Source of the DNA: Porphyromonadaceae bacterium UBA4262
GTDB lineage: Bacteria > Bacteroidota > Bacteroidia > Bacteroidales > Muribaculaceae
Reading direction: 5' to 3'
NCBI GenBank assembly: GCA_002396085.1
Contig: DGWI01000016.1
Span: 1-19,935, forward strand
DNA: 19,935 bases
In this document: positions 6,434-14,522 of the stretch, in pieces
Layout: the number at the start of each line of letters is the position of its first letter
Numbering within the stretch: position 1 is the first letter of the stretch
Notes under the pieces: generated by a model
What the model saw: the letters and a program-made list of their open reading frames with translations, nothing else
Told to the model about the DNA's origin: nothing
Database searches by the model: none
Made by a program: the position numbers and the translations under genes

Positions 6434-8650
6434 TTAAGACTTGCCCAGTATGATGTTGATCACATTGTTGACATCAGTCACGTCAATCTTGCCGTCACCG
6501 TTGACATCAGCCGTGTCGACACTCTGATTCTTGCCCAACACGATGTTAATGATAAAGTTGACATCAGTGACATCTACCTCGCCATCACCATTGACATCGC
6601 CCTGGACATCGGTGAACTCATTGAGTGGCACATCGTCGCCCTTGTAATAGAATGTGATGTCATCAATGTAGATGTTATTTTTCTTGCTGCCTGCGGGCTG
6701 CGAGAAACGATACATCTTGCTGGATGCCACAACCACCGAACACGAGATTATCTCATCGGTGCCCGAAGCGATTTCATCGGTGTGGACTGTTGTCCAGGTC
6801 GACTCATCGGCGCCCTTATACTCGATGCGTATCTTGGCTGCCGAGCCACTATAATTATAGGCATGATAAGAAATCATGTAAGGCAATGCAGGCAACTCCT
6901 GAGTCATATAGAAATTACTAGGCATGATCATGGAAACAGCCTTACGGCCATTGCAGACGCTATCGGGCGCAAACACCACATTGGCATAGAGAAACGACCA
7001 ATTGCTGAAATTGCCCTTCACCTGCTGAGCCTTGCCGGTATTGTCGGTAGGCATGTGTTCAAAGTCCTCAACCACGGTCTTGGTGTCACCACGGTCTTCA
7101 ACCCTGAATGTGATGACTCCATTGGTCTCCTTGATGTTGTGCAACCCAAATTCAGTGGGATACTTGTTCCAGGTCACCAGTGCCGGCGAGGTGTTGGCAT
7201 CTAGCGCATTGACCTGTTTTGTCCCAGGGAATGGATCAGAAGCACTAGCGCTAGTCGCATTACCGGCACGGATAATTTCAAGGTAGTTGTGCGATGGGTT
7301 GGCATTCACTTTGTTGTTAGACCACACTGACGAACTGGTCGAGTCGACGCGCCACACGAGCATGCCATGTCCGGGGATAAAGGCATCCCACCTAGTCTTC
7401 TGACGGTTGTCCAGAATAAAATACTCCCGACTGACGGGCGACTTGATGATATAACCCTCGTTGCTGGTGTTGACAGGATTGAGTGTATAATTGCCAGGCT
7501 CGGTGATGACAGTGGGATTGGCAAACCCCATTGTGTAGCGCTCAAACAGGGTGTAGCCACACGGCGTGCGACCCGAATTGAAGTAACTGCCACCAGCCAT
7601 GACATCCCATTCACCAGGATGATTGCTCTCGCCGCCGCTGCCGCCGTAGTCGGTATCATAGTGGTCCATCACGCCCAGCACATGACTGAACTCGTGGCAC
7701 ATGGTGCCGATGCCACCAATGGTTGCATTGCCATAAGACTCATATCCGTCCAACTCGACTGAGCAAGCATAACGACCCAGATACTTACCGTTATAAGTAT
7801 TGTAGTTGGAGTAGAAATGTGACGCATGGGGCCATAAGTAATTAGTATTGTTTCCCTGATAGTTTGAACCATAGCCAGCAACAATGAAGTAGACCATATC
7901 CACCACGTTATTGTTGTCGGCATCATATTGGCTGAAGTCCACCTGATTTTTAATCTGTTCAATCACAGCATTGAAAATGGTCTGCGCATTCCCCGTCTGC
8001 TGAAATGAAGTGGAACTATAATTGACCGTAACAGGACCCACGACATCAAACTGTGGGTCGAACTTGCCCATCGAGTTGTCGTAGAAGTAATCACGCACCG
8101 AGCCCGTACAATTGACCCAAGAACCCGATGTCTGATCGGTATAGCCCGTATAGTTGCGGTTATTGGTCTGGGCTTGATAGAAAGCCTGTGCATCGGTGCG
8201 ACGGAATGTTTTGTTCGACAGGTTGACCAAGATAACCAGTCCCCGATAGTTCTCCAACACTTTCGCTTTTTCGGGGGCAAGGTTCTGGTCGCGTTGTGCG
8301 CGTCTCGCCTGCGCACTGTTGACGGCACCCTCGGCACGCAAGTGCTTGCCGGTTTGAGCGAGGAACGCCTGCTCGTGCTGACTGCGCATCAGTGCGTTGT
8401 GGGCTAGCAATCCCGATGCCACCAACTGACCAGCACGCAGTGTTGCATACTCATAGTTCCCATCTTGGTTGCGAACCACGGTGTAGCCATCGGTGGTACA
8501 TGAATAATTAAAGAACTCATCACCAACGAGTTTCACAGTCAATTCTTTCCCGTCGGGTTGCGAGATGGTGACTAGTCCAGGATGAGCTGGGACTGCACGA
8601 GCCACAAGTGCAATGAGTACTGCGGATGTTAATGCAAGAATTTTATTCAT
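6434..8650 (-). CDS. Secreted M6-family metalloprotease with C-terminal dockerin-like domain (copy 1)
   Basis: Predicted exported zinc endopeptidase of the immune-inhibitor-A (M6) family. The 738 residues are, in order: a signal peptide (MNKILALTSAVLIALVARA), an N-terminal propeptide-like region shared by all three copies (QPDG...DEFF...TTDGYTV), and the protease domain from about residue 130. The zinc motif is HEFSHVLGVMD at 319-329 (ligands His319 and His323, catalytic Glu320, Asp329), with EWDVMAGG downstream as the likely Met-turn. A beta-sandwich-like region follows (about 535-675, ending IYIDDITFYY). Last come two dockerin-like Ca-binding repeats (GDVNGDGEVDVTDVN and ADVNGDGKIDVTDVN, about 684-738). 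All catalytic residues are present. It is last of three tandem paralogs; 207 bases containing a palindromic element separate it from copy 2. Substrate is unknown. Confidence 0.92.
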   Translation of the reverse strand: MNKILALTSAVLIALVARAVPAHPGLVTISQPDGKELTVKLVGDEFFNYSCTTDGYTVVRNQDGNYEYATLRAGQLVASGLLAHNALMRSQHEQAFLAQTGKHLRAEGAVNSAQARRAQRDQNLAPEKAKVLENYRGLVILVNLSNKTFRRTDAQAFYQAQTNNRNYTGYTDQTSGSWVNCTGSVRDYFYDNSMGKFDPQFDVVGPVTVNYSSTSFQQTGNAQTIFNAVIEQIKNQVDFSQYDADNNNVVDMVYFIVAGYGSNYQGNNTNYLWPHASHFYSNYNTYNGKYLGRYACSVELDGYESYGNATIGGIGTMCHEFSHVLGVMDHYDTDYGGSGGESNHPGEWDVMAGGSYFNSGRTPCGYTLFERYTMGFANPTVITEPGNYTLNPVNTSNEGYIIKSPVSREYFILDNRQKTRWDAFIPGHGMLVWRVDSTSSSVWSNNKVNANPSHNYLEIIRAGNATSASASDPFPGTKQVNALDANTSPALVTWNKYPTEFGLHNIKETNGVITFRVEDRGDTKTVVEDFEHMPTDNTGKAQQVKGNFSNWSFLYANVVFAPDSVCNGRKAVSMIMPSNFYMTQELPALPYMISYHAYNYSGSAAKIRIEYKGADESTWTTVHTDEIASGTDEIISCSVVVASSKMYRFSQPAGSKKNNIYIDDITFYYKGDDVPLNEFTDVQGDVNGDGEVDVTDVNFIINIVLGKNQSVDTADVNGDGKIDVTDVNNVINIILGKS

Positions 8651-8660
8651 CTATGCGATT

Positions 8661-8857
8661 TTAAGTTAAACTCGTTGGCGGAATTAATTTTTTATCAAGA
8701 ATTAAAGAATCTAAGGAATCTAAAGGGGAAGAGGAATTCTTTAACTCGAATATCACGAAATAGTAATTCTTTAATTCTTACAATTCTTGATAAAAAATTA
8801 AAATCGTGACTTTTATAAATAGTCTGACAAACTAATTCCGCCAATGGGTTAAGTTAA
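8661..8857. mobile_element. Palindromic MITE-like element with 9-bp flanking direct repeats
   Basis: TTAAGTTAA occurs at 8661-8669 and again at 8849-8857, as a target-site duplication would. Inside are terminal inverted repeats TTGGCGGAATTA (8675-8686) and TAATTCCGCCAA (8833-8844). A second perfect 18-base inverted pair lies at 8686-8703 and 8782-8799 (AATTTTTTATCAAGAATT and its complement), and a 6-base pair TCACGA/TCGTGA at 8753-8758 and 8804-8809. The body is far more AT-rich than its neighbours and has no ORF. This is the architecture of a short non-autonomous element or palindromic intergenic repeat. It lies between two protease genes in the same orientation, so read-through RNA would fold strongly. 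Alternative: an elaborate transcription attenuator with coincidental flanking repeats. Confidence 0.6.
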
Positions 8858-11059
8858 TTATTTAGCAAGCATCAGATTGATGACCGCATTGACATCAGTA
8901 ATGTCAACCATGCCATCACCATCGATGTCGGCTGCAGCATTGGTCTGCTTGCCCAACATGACATTGATGACCTCATTGACATCGGCCACATCGACCAGTC
9001 CGTCACCCGTAACATCACCCAGCACCAGCACATCGTTGTAATAGAACTTGACATTATCCAGATAGGCCGGCTGGCTAGAACTGCCGCCAGCCATGGTGAT
9101 GCGATAGTACATGGGTCTTGTGGTCTCAAGTGACTGGAAGTAGGTGGCAGTCTCTCCACCCGCGACACTGAAATACTCGTTGTGCATCTTGTTCCACGTT
9201 TTGCCGTCGGCTGACGAATAAAGTGTGAACTTGGCCTCGGTCGATGACGAGTTGCGCACCGTATACTCGACACGGAACGCCTTGAACATGAGGGGCTCGC
9301 TCATAGCAATGAGCGATGGCTTAAGCATCTGCACAGCGTGCTGGCCATCGCAGTAGGCATTCCCTGGCGCAACAACATTACTGCTCGTGAAGTTCCAGTG
9401 CGCAAAGTTGCCTTGCACCTGCTTGAGGTTCTTGTCGGTAGTGACCGCCATCTGCTCAAAGTCTTCGACCAGCACTTCGGGCTGCTCGGCCTGCTTGACA
9501 TCAAACGTGATGACGCCATTTGCCTCGGCGATATTCCGGATTTCAAAGTCACAATCGACCTGCGACCATGTGCGCAGACTAGGCTCAGTCAGGTTGCTCA
9601 CCATGGTGACATGCTGCGACCCGGGGAAAGGATCGCTGCCATTAGCACCACTAGTTCCATTGCCTGCACGCAGCAGTTCATAGTAGTTGCGGTTGGGGTC
9701 GGCGTTGACGCGATTCCAGTCCCAGGGACGGGTGTTAGTCGAGTCGACACGGGCGATGAGCATGCCATGACCGGGCAAATAGGCATCCCACTTGACGCGC
9801 TGACGGTTGTCAAGCATGAAAAACTCGCCCTCAATAGGTGTGCGCAAGATGAGACCGTCGCCCGTATTGCCAACATACTGGAGTGTGAAGGAACCCTCAG
9901 CATTAATCTCCTGCGGGCGATTCCATCCCAGTGCATAACGTTCCCAGATGCTGTAGGCACAGGGTGTACGACCATAGTTATAAGACCCGCCTGCTGCCAT
10001 CACGTCCCACTCACCAGGGTCATGGCTCTGGCCCTGCTCGGCATAGTTGGTGTCATAGAGGTCGGGCAATCCCAGCACATGACCAAACTCATGGCACATG
10101 GTGCCAATGCCCAGAGGCATGGGGTTACCTCGCGACTCCCAGCCGTAAATCTCAGTCGAACTGGCATAGCGTCCCATGGCGACACCATCATATTCAATCC
10201 AGGATTGATTGACATAGTCATATAGCCACGACTGATGCGGCCACAAGTAGTCACCATTGTTGCCGCTGTAGTTGGCCGAATAGCCTGCCACGAGAAAGTA
10301 GACCATGTCAACCATGCCATCGCCATTGTTATCGTACTGGCTAAAGTCGACTTGCGCATCAACGGCATCCAATGCCGCTCTAAAAATATCGCCCGAATTC
10401 TCTGTACCACCGTGGTCGGTACAGGCATAGTTGACATCAACCGGTCCAACAATGTCGAAATTGGGCGCAAAGATGCCACCCGACTGATCCTTGAAGTAGT
10501 CGTGCATCGAACCAGTACAATTCTGGCGACGACCATTGAACATGAAGTGGTCAAACCCCTCCTCGTTGACCATCTTGTCGTAGAAGTCATAGGGGTCATC
10601 CATCATGAACTGCCGGTCGGTGTAGTTGATGAGGATAATCAGACCACGGAAATTGGAATAGTCGACAACAGGCTCACGACGAGGTTTGCCTGGGCCTGAA
10701 ATGCGTGAACGGCTCAGGCGACCCTTACTGACCATCTGCGCCGAACGGACATGTTTGCCCACTTGTTCAAGCAGCTGAACCTCGGCCATCGTACGATGAC
10801 TTAGGTCGTGAGCCAACACACCCGAGGCCACTAACCGATCGCCCTGCTTACGGGCATACTCGTAGTATCCAGCCTCATTGAGCAATACGGTATAGCCATC
10901 GTCAGTGGTGTTGTAGTGAAAAAACTCGTCACCCACTAGCCGCAGGGTCAAGATCGAACCATCACTCTGGGTGACCTGTACTGGAGTCTTATCGGCAGGA
11001 ATTGCCCAACAGATGACTCCCAACAGCAAATACATCGCAAGAAAAGAAATTTTTCTCAT
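8858..11059 (-). CDS. Secreted M6-family metalloprotease with C-terminal dockerin-like domain (copy 2)
   Basis: A 733-residue paralog of the flanking genes with the same plan. A signal peptide (MRKISFLAMYLLLGVICWA) precedes the propeptide-like region (QSDGSILTLRLVGDEFF). The protease domain has zinc motif HEFGHVLGLPD at 323-333 (His323, Glu324, His327, Asp333) and GEWDVMAAGG downstream; copies 1 and 3 read DVMAGG, so this one has an extra Ala. A beta-sandwich-like region ends YLDNVKFYYND. Two dockerin-like repeats close the protein (GDVTGDGLVDVADVN and ADIDGDGMVDITDVN, about 681-733), and the terminal LMLAK replaces the usual MLGK. Catalytic residues are intact. It lies 86 bases after copy 3, with an intrinsic terminator between them. 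No good promoter was recognised upstream, so expression may depend on partial read-through. The stop codon abuts the palindromic element. Confidence 0.92.
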   Translation of the reverse strand: MRKISFLAMYLLLGVICWAIPADKTPVQVTQSDGSILTLRLVGDEFFHYNTTDDGYTVLLNEAGYYEYARKQGDRLVASGVLAHDLSHRTMAEVQLLEQVGKHVRSAQMVSKGRLSRSRISGPGKPRREPVVDYSNFRGLIILINYTDRQFMMDDPYDFYDKMVNEEGFDHFMFNGRRQNCTGSMHDYFKDQSGGIFAPNFDIVGPVDVNYACTDHGGTENSGDIFRAALDAVDAQVDFSQYDNNGDGMVDMVYFLVAGYSANYSGNNGDYLWPHQSWLYDYVNQSWIEYDGVAMGRYASSTEIYGWESRGNPMPLGIGTMCHEFGHVLGLPDLYDTNYAEQGQSHDPGEWDVMAAGGSYNYGRTPCAYSIWERYALGWNRPQEINAEGSFTLQYVGNTGDGLILRTPIEGEFFMLDNRQRVKWDAYLPGHGMLIARVDSTNTRPWDWNRVNADPNRNYYELLRAGNGTSGANGSDPFPGSQHVTMVSNLTEPSLRTWSQVDCDFEIRNIAEANGVITFDVKQAEQPEVLVEDFEQMAVTTDKNLKQVQGNFAHWNFTSSNVVAPGNAYCDGQHAVQMLKPSLIAMSEPLMFKAFRVEYTVRNSSSTEAKFTLYSSADGKTWNKMHNEYFSVAGGETATYFQSLETTRPMYYRITMAGGSSSQPAYLDNVKFYYNDVLVLGDVTGDGLVDVADVNEVINVMLGKQTNAAADIDGDGMVDITDVNAVINLMLAK

Positions 11060-11075
11060 AACCTCAAAAAAGACT

Positions 11076-11122
11076 TAAAAATTGAAGGCGTGACAAAACA
11101 TGAATCATCTCGCCACACCTTC
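11076..11122 (-). terminator. Intrinsic terminator after protease copy 3
   Basis: On the minus strand GAAGGTGTGGCG (11122-11111) pairs with TGTCACGCCTTC (11095-11084) as 12 pairs including three G-U, with a 15-base loop, then AATTTTTAAG. It is 24 bases past the stop of the 11146-13386 gene and ahead of the next paralog. Confidence 0.65.
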
Positions 11123-11145
11123 TAGTTATACATTTGTTAAATACA

Positions 11146-13386
11146 TTATTCCTTGCCCAACATGATGTTAATCACAGCATTGACATCGCTGATGTCGACG
11201 TTACCGTCGCCTGTGACATCTGCGGCATCCACCATCTGAGCCTTACCCAGCATGATGTTAATCACAGCATTGACATCGCTGATGTCGACCTTGCCGTCGC
11301 CATTAACATCACCCTTGAGACCCTCGCTCGGGCCACCTTGCTCACCGGTGTAATAAACGGTGAAGTTGTCGACATAGACCGGAACAGTCTTATTGCCTGA
11401 GTTCTGGACGACACGAATCTGAACGGCTTGCGTGCTGTCAACAGGCACAAGCCAGTTGCAAGAAGTGCGAGTAGAGCCAGGCACCATGATGTCGGTAGTT
11501 CCCATGACATTCTTAGCCTTTGTCCAAGTCGCACCCTCATCGAGCGAATAGGTCAGACCCATCTTGGCATTTGAGGTCGATGTATTGTAGATGTCGTAAC
11601 TCACCTCCTGAATGTTATAATAGATGGGCGCAGCCATTGAGAACTGGCTGGGATAAACCATCTCAACAGCCTTGGTGCCCGTGCAATAGTCACTACCCGG
11701 TTGCTTGACATAACTCTTGGCAAAATCCCACGTGGTGAACACACCCTCGGCTCCCTTGTAAGGAGTGGTAGTCATCACTGGCATACCCTCGAAGGTCTCG
11801 ACCAACGATGACCAGATGTGATCGCCATTGTCAACGACATCAAACGTGATCACGCCATTGGTCTCGCGGATGTTCACAATATTATACTTGTTCTGAGTCT
11901 TGTCCCAGGTGCGCAGGCTGGGATAGGTGTCGTTGGTGATGTGAGTGATACCCATCGTGCCAGGGAAGGGGTCAGAGGCCAGGTCGCCAGTTGCTGTGTT
12001 ACCTGCACGCAACATCTCATAGTAGTTGCGCGACGGGTCGGCATTGACCGTGTTTGCCACCCACTTGTAGGCTGACGACGAGTCGGCACGCATGACAATC
12101 ATGCCATGGCCAGGCATGAAGCGATCCCAACCTGTCTTCTGACGGTTGTCAATAATAAAATACTCCTTGGCCTTGGGCGACCTGATGATGTAACCTTGGT
12201 TCGACTCGTTGAGTGGTTCAAGGGTGTAACTGCCCGTCGCATTGATGACAACAGGATTTGCCCATCCCAGTGAGAAACGCTCAAAGATTGAGTGGCCCAC
12301 AGGTGTGCGACCATAGTTGTGGTCGGCACCACCAGCCATGACATCCCATGCACCTGGGTCGTGGCTCTGGCCACCACCCTGAGCATAGTCAGTGTCATAG
12401 TGGTCCATCAGTCCTAGTACATGGCTGAACTCGTGGCAGAACGTGCCGATGCCCTCAAGCAAGACCTGTCCCTCACCACCCAACATCTCGGTCGAGCATG
12501 AGTAGAGGTTGAATGACTTGCCATCGAGTTTGCTGCTCATGAGTTGCTTGCTCTCGTGCGGCCACAGCAGTCCGCTGTTGTTGCCCACCACATGCGAACC
12601 CCAACCAGCAACAACAAAGCACACATTGTCAACAACGCCATCGTTGTCGCCGTCATACATGCTGTAGTCAATCTCAGAGTTCAAGGCACGCAACGCAGCC
12701 TGGAAGATTGCGCGCGAGTTGGCTTGGCACTGAGTTGCCTTATAGGTTGTTGTGTAAATGCCAAAGACATCAAACTCAGGATCGAACCTGCCACCCGACT
12801 GTGCGTTGAAGTAGTCACGCACCGAGCCATCGAACAGCGAGCCATAGTAGTTGTATGAACCATCCTCGTTGGTGTAGCCCTGATAGTTGCGCTCACCGCA
12901 CATGCGGGTGTACAAATCCTTGATGTCGCTGCGGCTGAACTTGACATCCGAGAATTCAATCAAGATGATGAGTCCACGGAACTTCGACTGGTCAAAGGCC
13001 CGTGCGGGAGCCTGATTGGCATGGTCGCGGCTGGCACGAGCAATCTTGCTGCGCGATATAGCCTCACCATCGGTCAAGTTCTTGGACAGACCAGCCAACA
13101 GAGTCAACTCAGAGGCAGTGCGCTCGCTAGCATCATGTGCCAGCACGCCAGTCGGCACCAACTGGTTGTTCTCGACGCGTGCATACACATAGGCGCCTTG
13201 CTCAGTTTGTAACACGGTATAACCGTCAACGGTGGTAGTAAAGTGATAGAACTCATCGCCATGCAATTCCAACATGACCGATGTCCCATCGGGCTGCATG
13301 CACTTTGCGGCTCCACGCAGGGCAGGGCGAGCCCACAGCGTTGTTGCCATCAACACAAGTGCTGCAACGAGAAGAATCTTTTTCAT
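11146..13386 (-). CDS. Secreted M6-family metalloprotease with C-terminal dockerin-like domain (copy 3)
   Basis: A 746-residue paralog and the first of the three in transcription order. Signal peptide MKKILLVAALVLMATTLWA is followed by the propeptide-like region (QPDGTSVMLELHGDEFY). The protease domain has zinc motif HEFSHVLGLMD at 318-328 (His318, Glu319, His322, Asp328) and AWDVMAGG downstream. A beta-sandwich-like region ends VYVDNFTVYYTGE, and two dockerin-like repeats (GDVNGDGKVDISDVN and ADVTGDGNVDISDVN, about 692-746) finish the protein. The two repeats share an exact 39-base segment, 90 bases apart. The immune-inhibitor-A family cleaves host and matrix proteins in pathogens; in a commensal the role may be dietary or host protein digestion. 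It faces away from parA across a 305-base divergent region that holds a candidate promoter. Confidence 0.92.
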   Translation of the reverse strand: MKKILLVAALVLMATTLWARPALRGAAKCMQPDGTSVMLELHGDEFYHFTTTVDGYTVLQTEQGAYVYARVENNQLVPTGVLAHDASERTASELTLLAGLSKNLTDGEAISRSKIARASRDHANQAPARAFDQSKFRGLIILIEFSDVKFSRSDIKDLYTRMCGERNYQGYTNEDGSYNYYGSLFDGSVRDYFNAQSGGRFDPEFDVFGIYTTTYKATQCQANSRAIFQAALRALNSEIDYSMYDGDNDGVVDNVCFVVAGWGSHVVGNNSGLLWPHESKQLMSSKLDGKSFNLYSCSTEMLGGEGQVLLEGIGTFCHEFSHVLGLMDHYDTDYAQGGGQSHDPGAWDVMAGGADHNYGRTPVGHSIFERFSLGWANPVVINATGSYTLEPLNESNQGYIIRSPKAKEYFIIDNRQKTGWDRFMPGHGMIVMRADSSSAYKWVANTVNADPSRNYYEMLRAGNTATGDLASDPFPGTMGITHITNDTYPSLRTWDKTQNKYNIVNIRETNGVITFDVVDNGDHIWSSLVETFEGMPVMTTTPYKGAEGVFTTWDFAKSYVKQPGSDYCTGTKAVEMVYPSQFSMAAPIYYNIQEVSYDIYNTSTSNAKMGLTYSLDEGATWTKAKNVMGTTDIMVPGSTRTSCNWLVPVDSTQAVQIRVVQNSGNKTVPVYVDNFTVYYTGEQGGPSEGLKGDVNGDGKVDISDVNAVINIMLGKAQMVDAADVTGDGNVDISDVNAVINIMLGKE
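11161..11289 (-). repeat. 39-base direct repeat within the dockerin-like domain
   Basis: Positions 11161-11199 and 11251-11289 are identical, exactly 90 bases (30 codons) apart, and bounded by a mismatch on each side. Each copy encodes VDISDVNAVINIM, the second half of one Ca-binding repeat. Silent sites are also identical, which points to recent duplication or gene conversion rather than protein-level selection alone. Confidence 0.9.
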
Positions 13387-13482
13387 TGTTATTCTATTTA
13401 TGCCTGGTTATTAGGCGGTTATTGAAAATATCTAAACAAGCATTCACTCTCAGCGGCTTAGCCACACGAGCATTAAAGCGTG

Positions 13483-13514
13483 CAAATTTCGGAAATTTCA
13501 AGCAAACATACAAA
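13483..13514 (-). promoter_or_regulatory. Candidate promoter of protease copy 3
   Basis: On the minus strand TTTG (13514-13511), 20 bases, then GAAATTTG (13490-13483), one mismatch from TAnnTTTG. An overlapping alternative -7 box, TATGTTTG (13510-13503), is an exact match but lacks a good -33 box. Either gives a leader of roughly 90-110 bases. The inverted repeat AAATTTC-G-GAAATTT (13484-13498) overlaps and might be an operator. Confidence 0.33.
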
Positions 13515-13555
13515 TAAAAAATGTGAAAAACGCCAATCACCCCTCATTGCCTGAA

Positions 13556-13673
13556 TGTTTCACGCTGCCGAAAGTTATTAACAATCAGCCCGACTTATCA
13601 ACATTTCAATGTATTTAACGCATTTTATAGCCGATGTTCCACGAAAAAGCATTTTCTTTGCAGCCGTGAAACA
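13556..13673. promoter_or_regulatory. Three parS-like half-sites upstream of parA
   Basis: TGTTTCACG (13556-13564), TGTTCCACG (13635-13643) and CGTGAAACA (13665-13673) each match one arm of the 16-base ParB target (arms TGTTTCAC/GTGAAACA, with TGTTCCAC the usual variant). The last two are in inverted orientation but held 21 bases apart instead of abutting. A weak -7-like TTTCTTTG (13653-13660) lies between them, so bound ParB could block parA transcription. The same arms could form a 9-pair RNA hairpin with one mismatch. Function as a ParB site is inference. Confidence 0.45.
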
Positions 13674-13691
13674 TTATCTGTGAACATCAAT

Positions 13692-14465
13692 ATGGGAAAA
13701 ACAATCGCTATAGCCAATCAAAAGGGTGGCGTGGGCAAGACAACCACGGCCATCAACCTGGCTGCATCTCTTGCCATGAATCGCAAGCGGGTACTGCTCA
13801 TCGATGCCGACCCACAAGCCAACGCCACATCAGGCCTGGGCATCGAGCCTAAGCAGATGACCTCGACCATCTATGAGTGTCTGGTCGACGAATACCCTAT
13901 GCAGGGGGCTGCCGTGGGCACCTGTGTCGAGGGGCTGGACATCGTCGGCTCGCGCATCGACCTGGTGGGAGCCGAGCTCGAACTCATCAACAAGGCTGAC
14001 CGTGAGAACGTTCTGCGCCGCGCCATCGATGGTGTCAAGCAGAATTACGACTACATTCTCATCGACTGCAGCCCGTCACTGGGACTCATCACCGTCAACG
14101 CGCTCACTGCCGCCGATAGTGTTATCATCCCTGTCCAAGCCGAATACTTCGCACTGGAGGGCATCAGCAAACTGCTCAACACAGTGCGCATCATCAAGTC
14201 GAAACTCAACCCTGGTCTGCGCATCGAGGGATTCCTGCTCACCATGTACGATGCCCGTCTGCGCCTGGCCAATCAGATATATGAGGAACTCAAGAGTCAC
14301 TTTGCCGACATGGTGTTCAACACGGTCATACCGCGCAACATCAAACTCAGCGAGGCACCCAGCCACGGTCTGCCAGCCATCCTCTACGACCCCAGCAGCC
14401 GCGGAGCCACCAGCCACATGCAGTTGGCACGAGAACTCATCACCAAGGATCGCAAGAAGGGATGA
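13692..14465 (+). CDS. parA: ParA (Soj-type) chromosome-partitioning ATPase
   Basis: A dimerising ATPase that binds DNA non-specifically and is stimulated by ParB to move replicated origins apart. The 257-residue protein has the deviant Walker A motif KGGVGKTT at residues 11-18 including the signature lysine Lys11, the Walker A' strand VLLIDADPQANAT (34-46), and Walker B YILIDCSP (121-128). I chose ATG at 13692 because it gives the family-typical MGKTIAIANQKGG; an in-frame GTG at 13680 would add only four residues. The protein has no N-terminal HTH, as expected of chromosomal Soj rather than plasmid ParA. It heads a plus-strand operon with parB (57 bases later), DUF5683 and a lytic transglycosylase. 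The parS-like half-sites upstream suggest ParB feedback. Confidence 0.95.
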   Translation: MGKTIAIANQKGGVGKTTTAINLAASLAMNRKRVLLIDADPQANATSGLGIEPKQMTSTIYECLVDEYPMQGAAVGTCVEGLDIVGSRIDLVGAELELINKADRENVLRRAIDGVKQNYDYILIDCSPSLGLITVNALTAADSVIIPVQAEYFALEGISKLLNTVRIIKSKLNPGLRIEGFLLTMYDARLRLANQIYEELKSHFADMVFNTVIPRNIKLSEAPSHGLPAILYDPSSRGATSHMQLARELITKDRKKG

Positions 14466-14522
14466 CACGGCATCACGGCAAGTTCTTCATTTTCAACTCA
14501 CAACTCAATTAATTAACTCAAG

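Larger units (their letters stand above)
13387..13691. other. Divergent intergenic region between protease copy 3 and parA
   Basis: This 305-base region has no recognisable gene. Reading from the protease side it contains a candidate minus-strand promoter with the near-perfect palindrome AAATTTC-G-GAAATTT (13484-13498), and then three parS-like half-sites nearer parA. It is noticeably more AT-rich than the flanking coding regions. No full 16-base parS is present. Confidence 0.6.

Noticed and set aside
9338..10225. 295-codon plus-strand frame inside protease copy 2
   Set aside because: It is the antisense of a gene with an intact M6 active site; the product has no recognisable domain and there is no promoter or start context.
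13680..13691. Upstream GTG start for ParA
   Set aside because: It adds only four residues; ATG at 13692 gives the conserved MGKTIAIANQKGG start.
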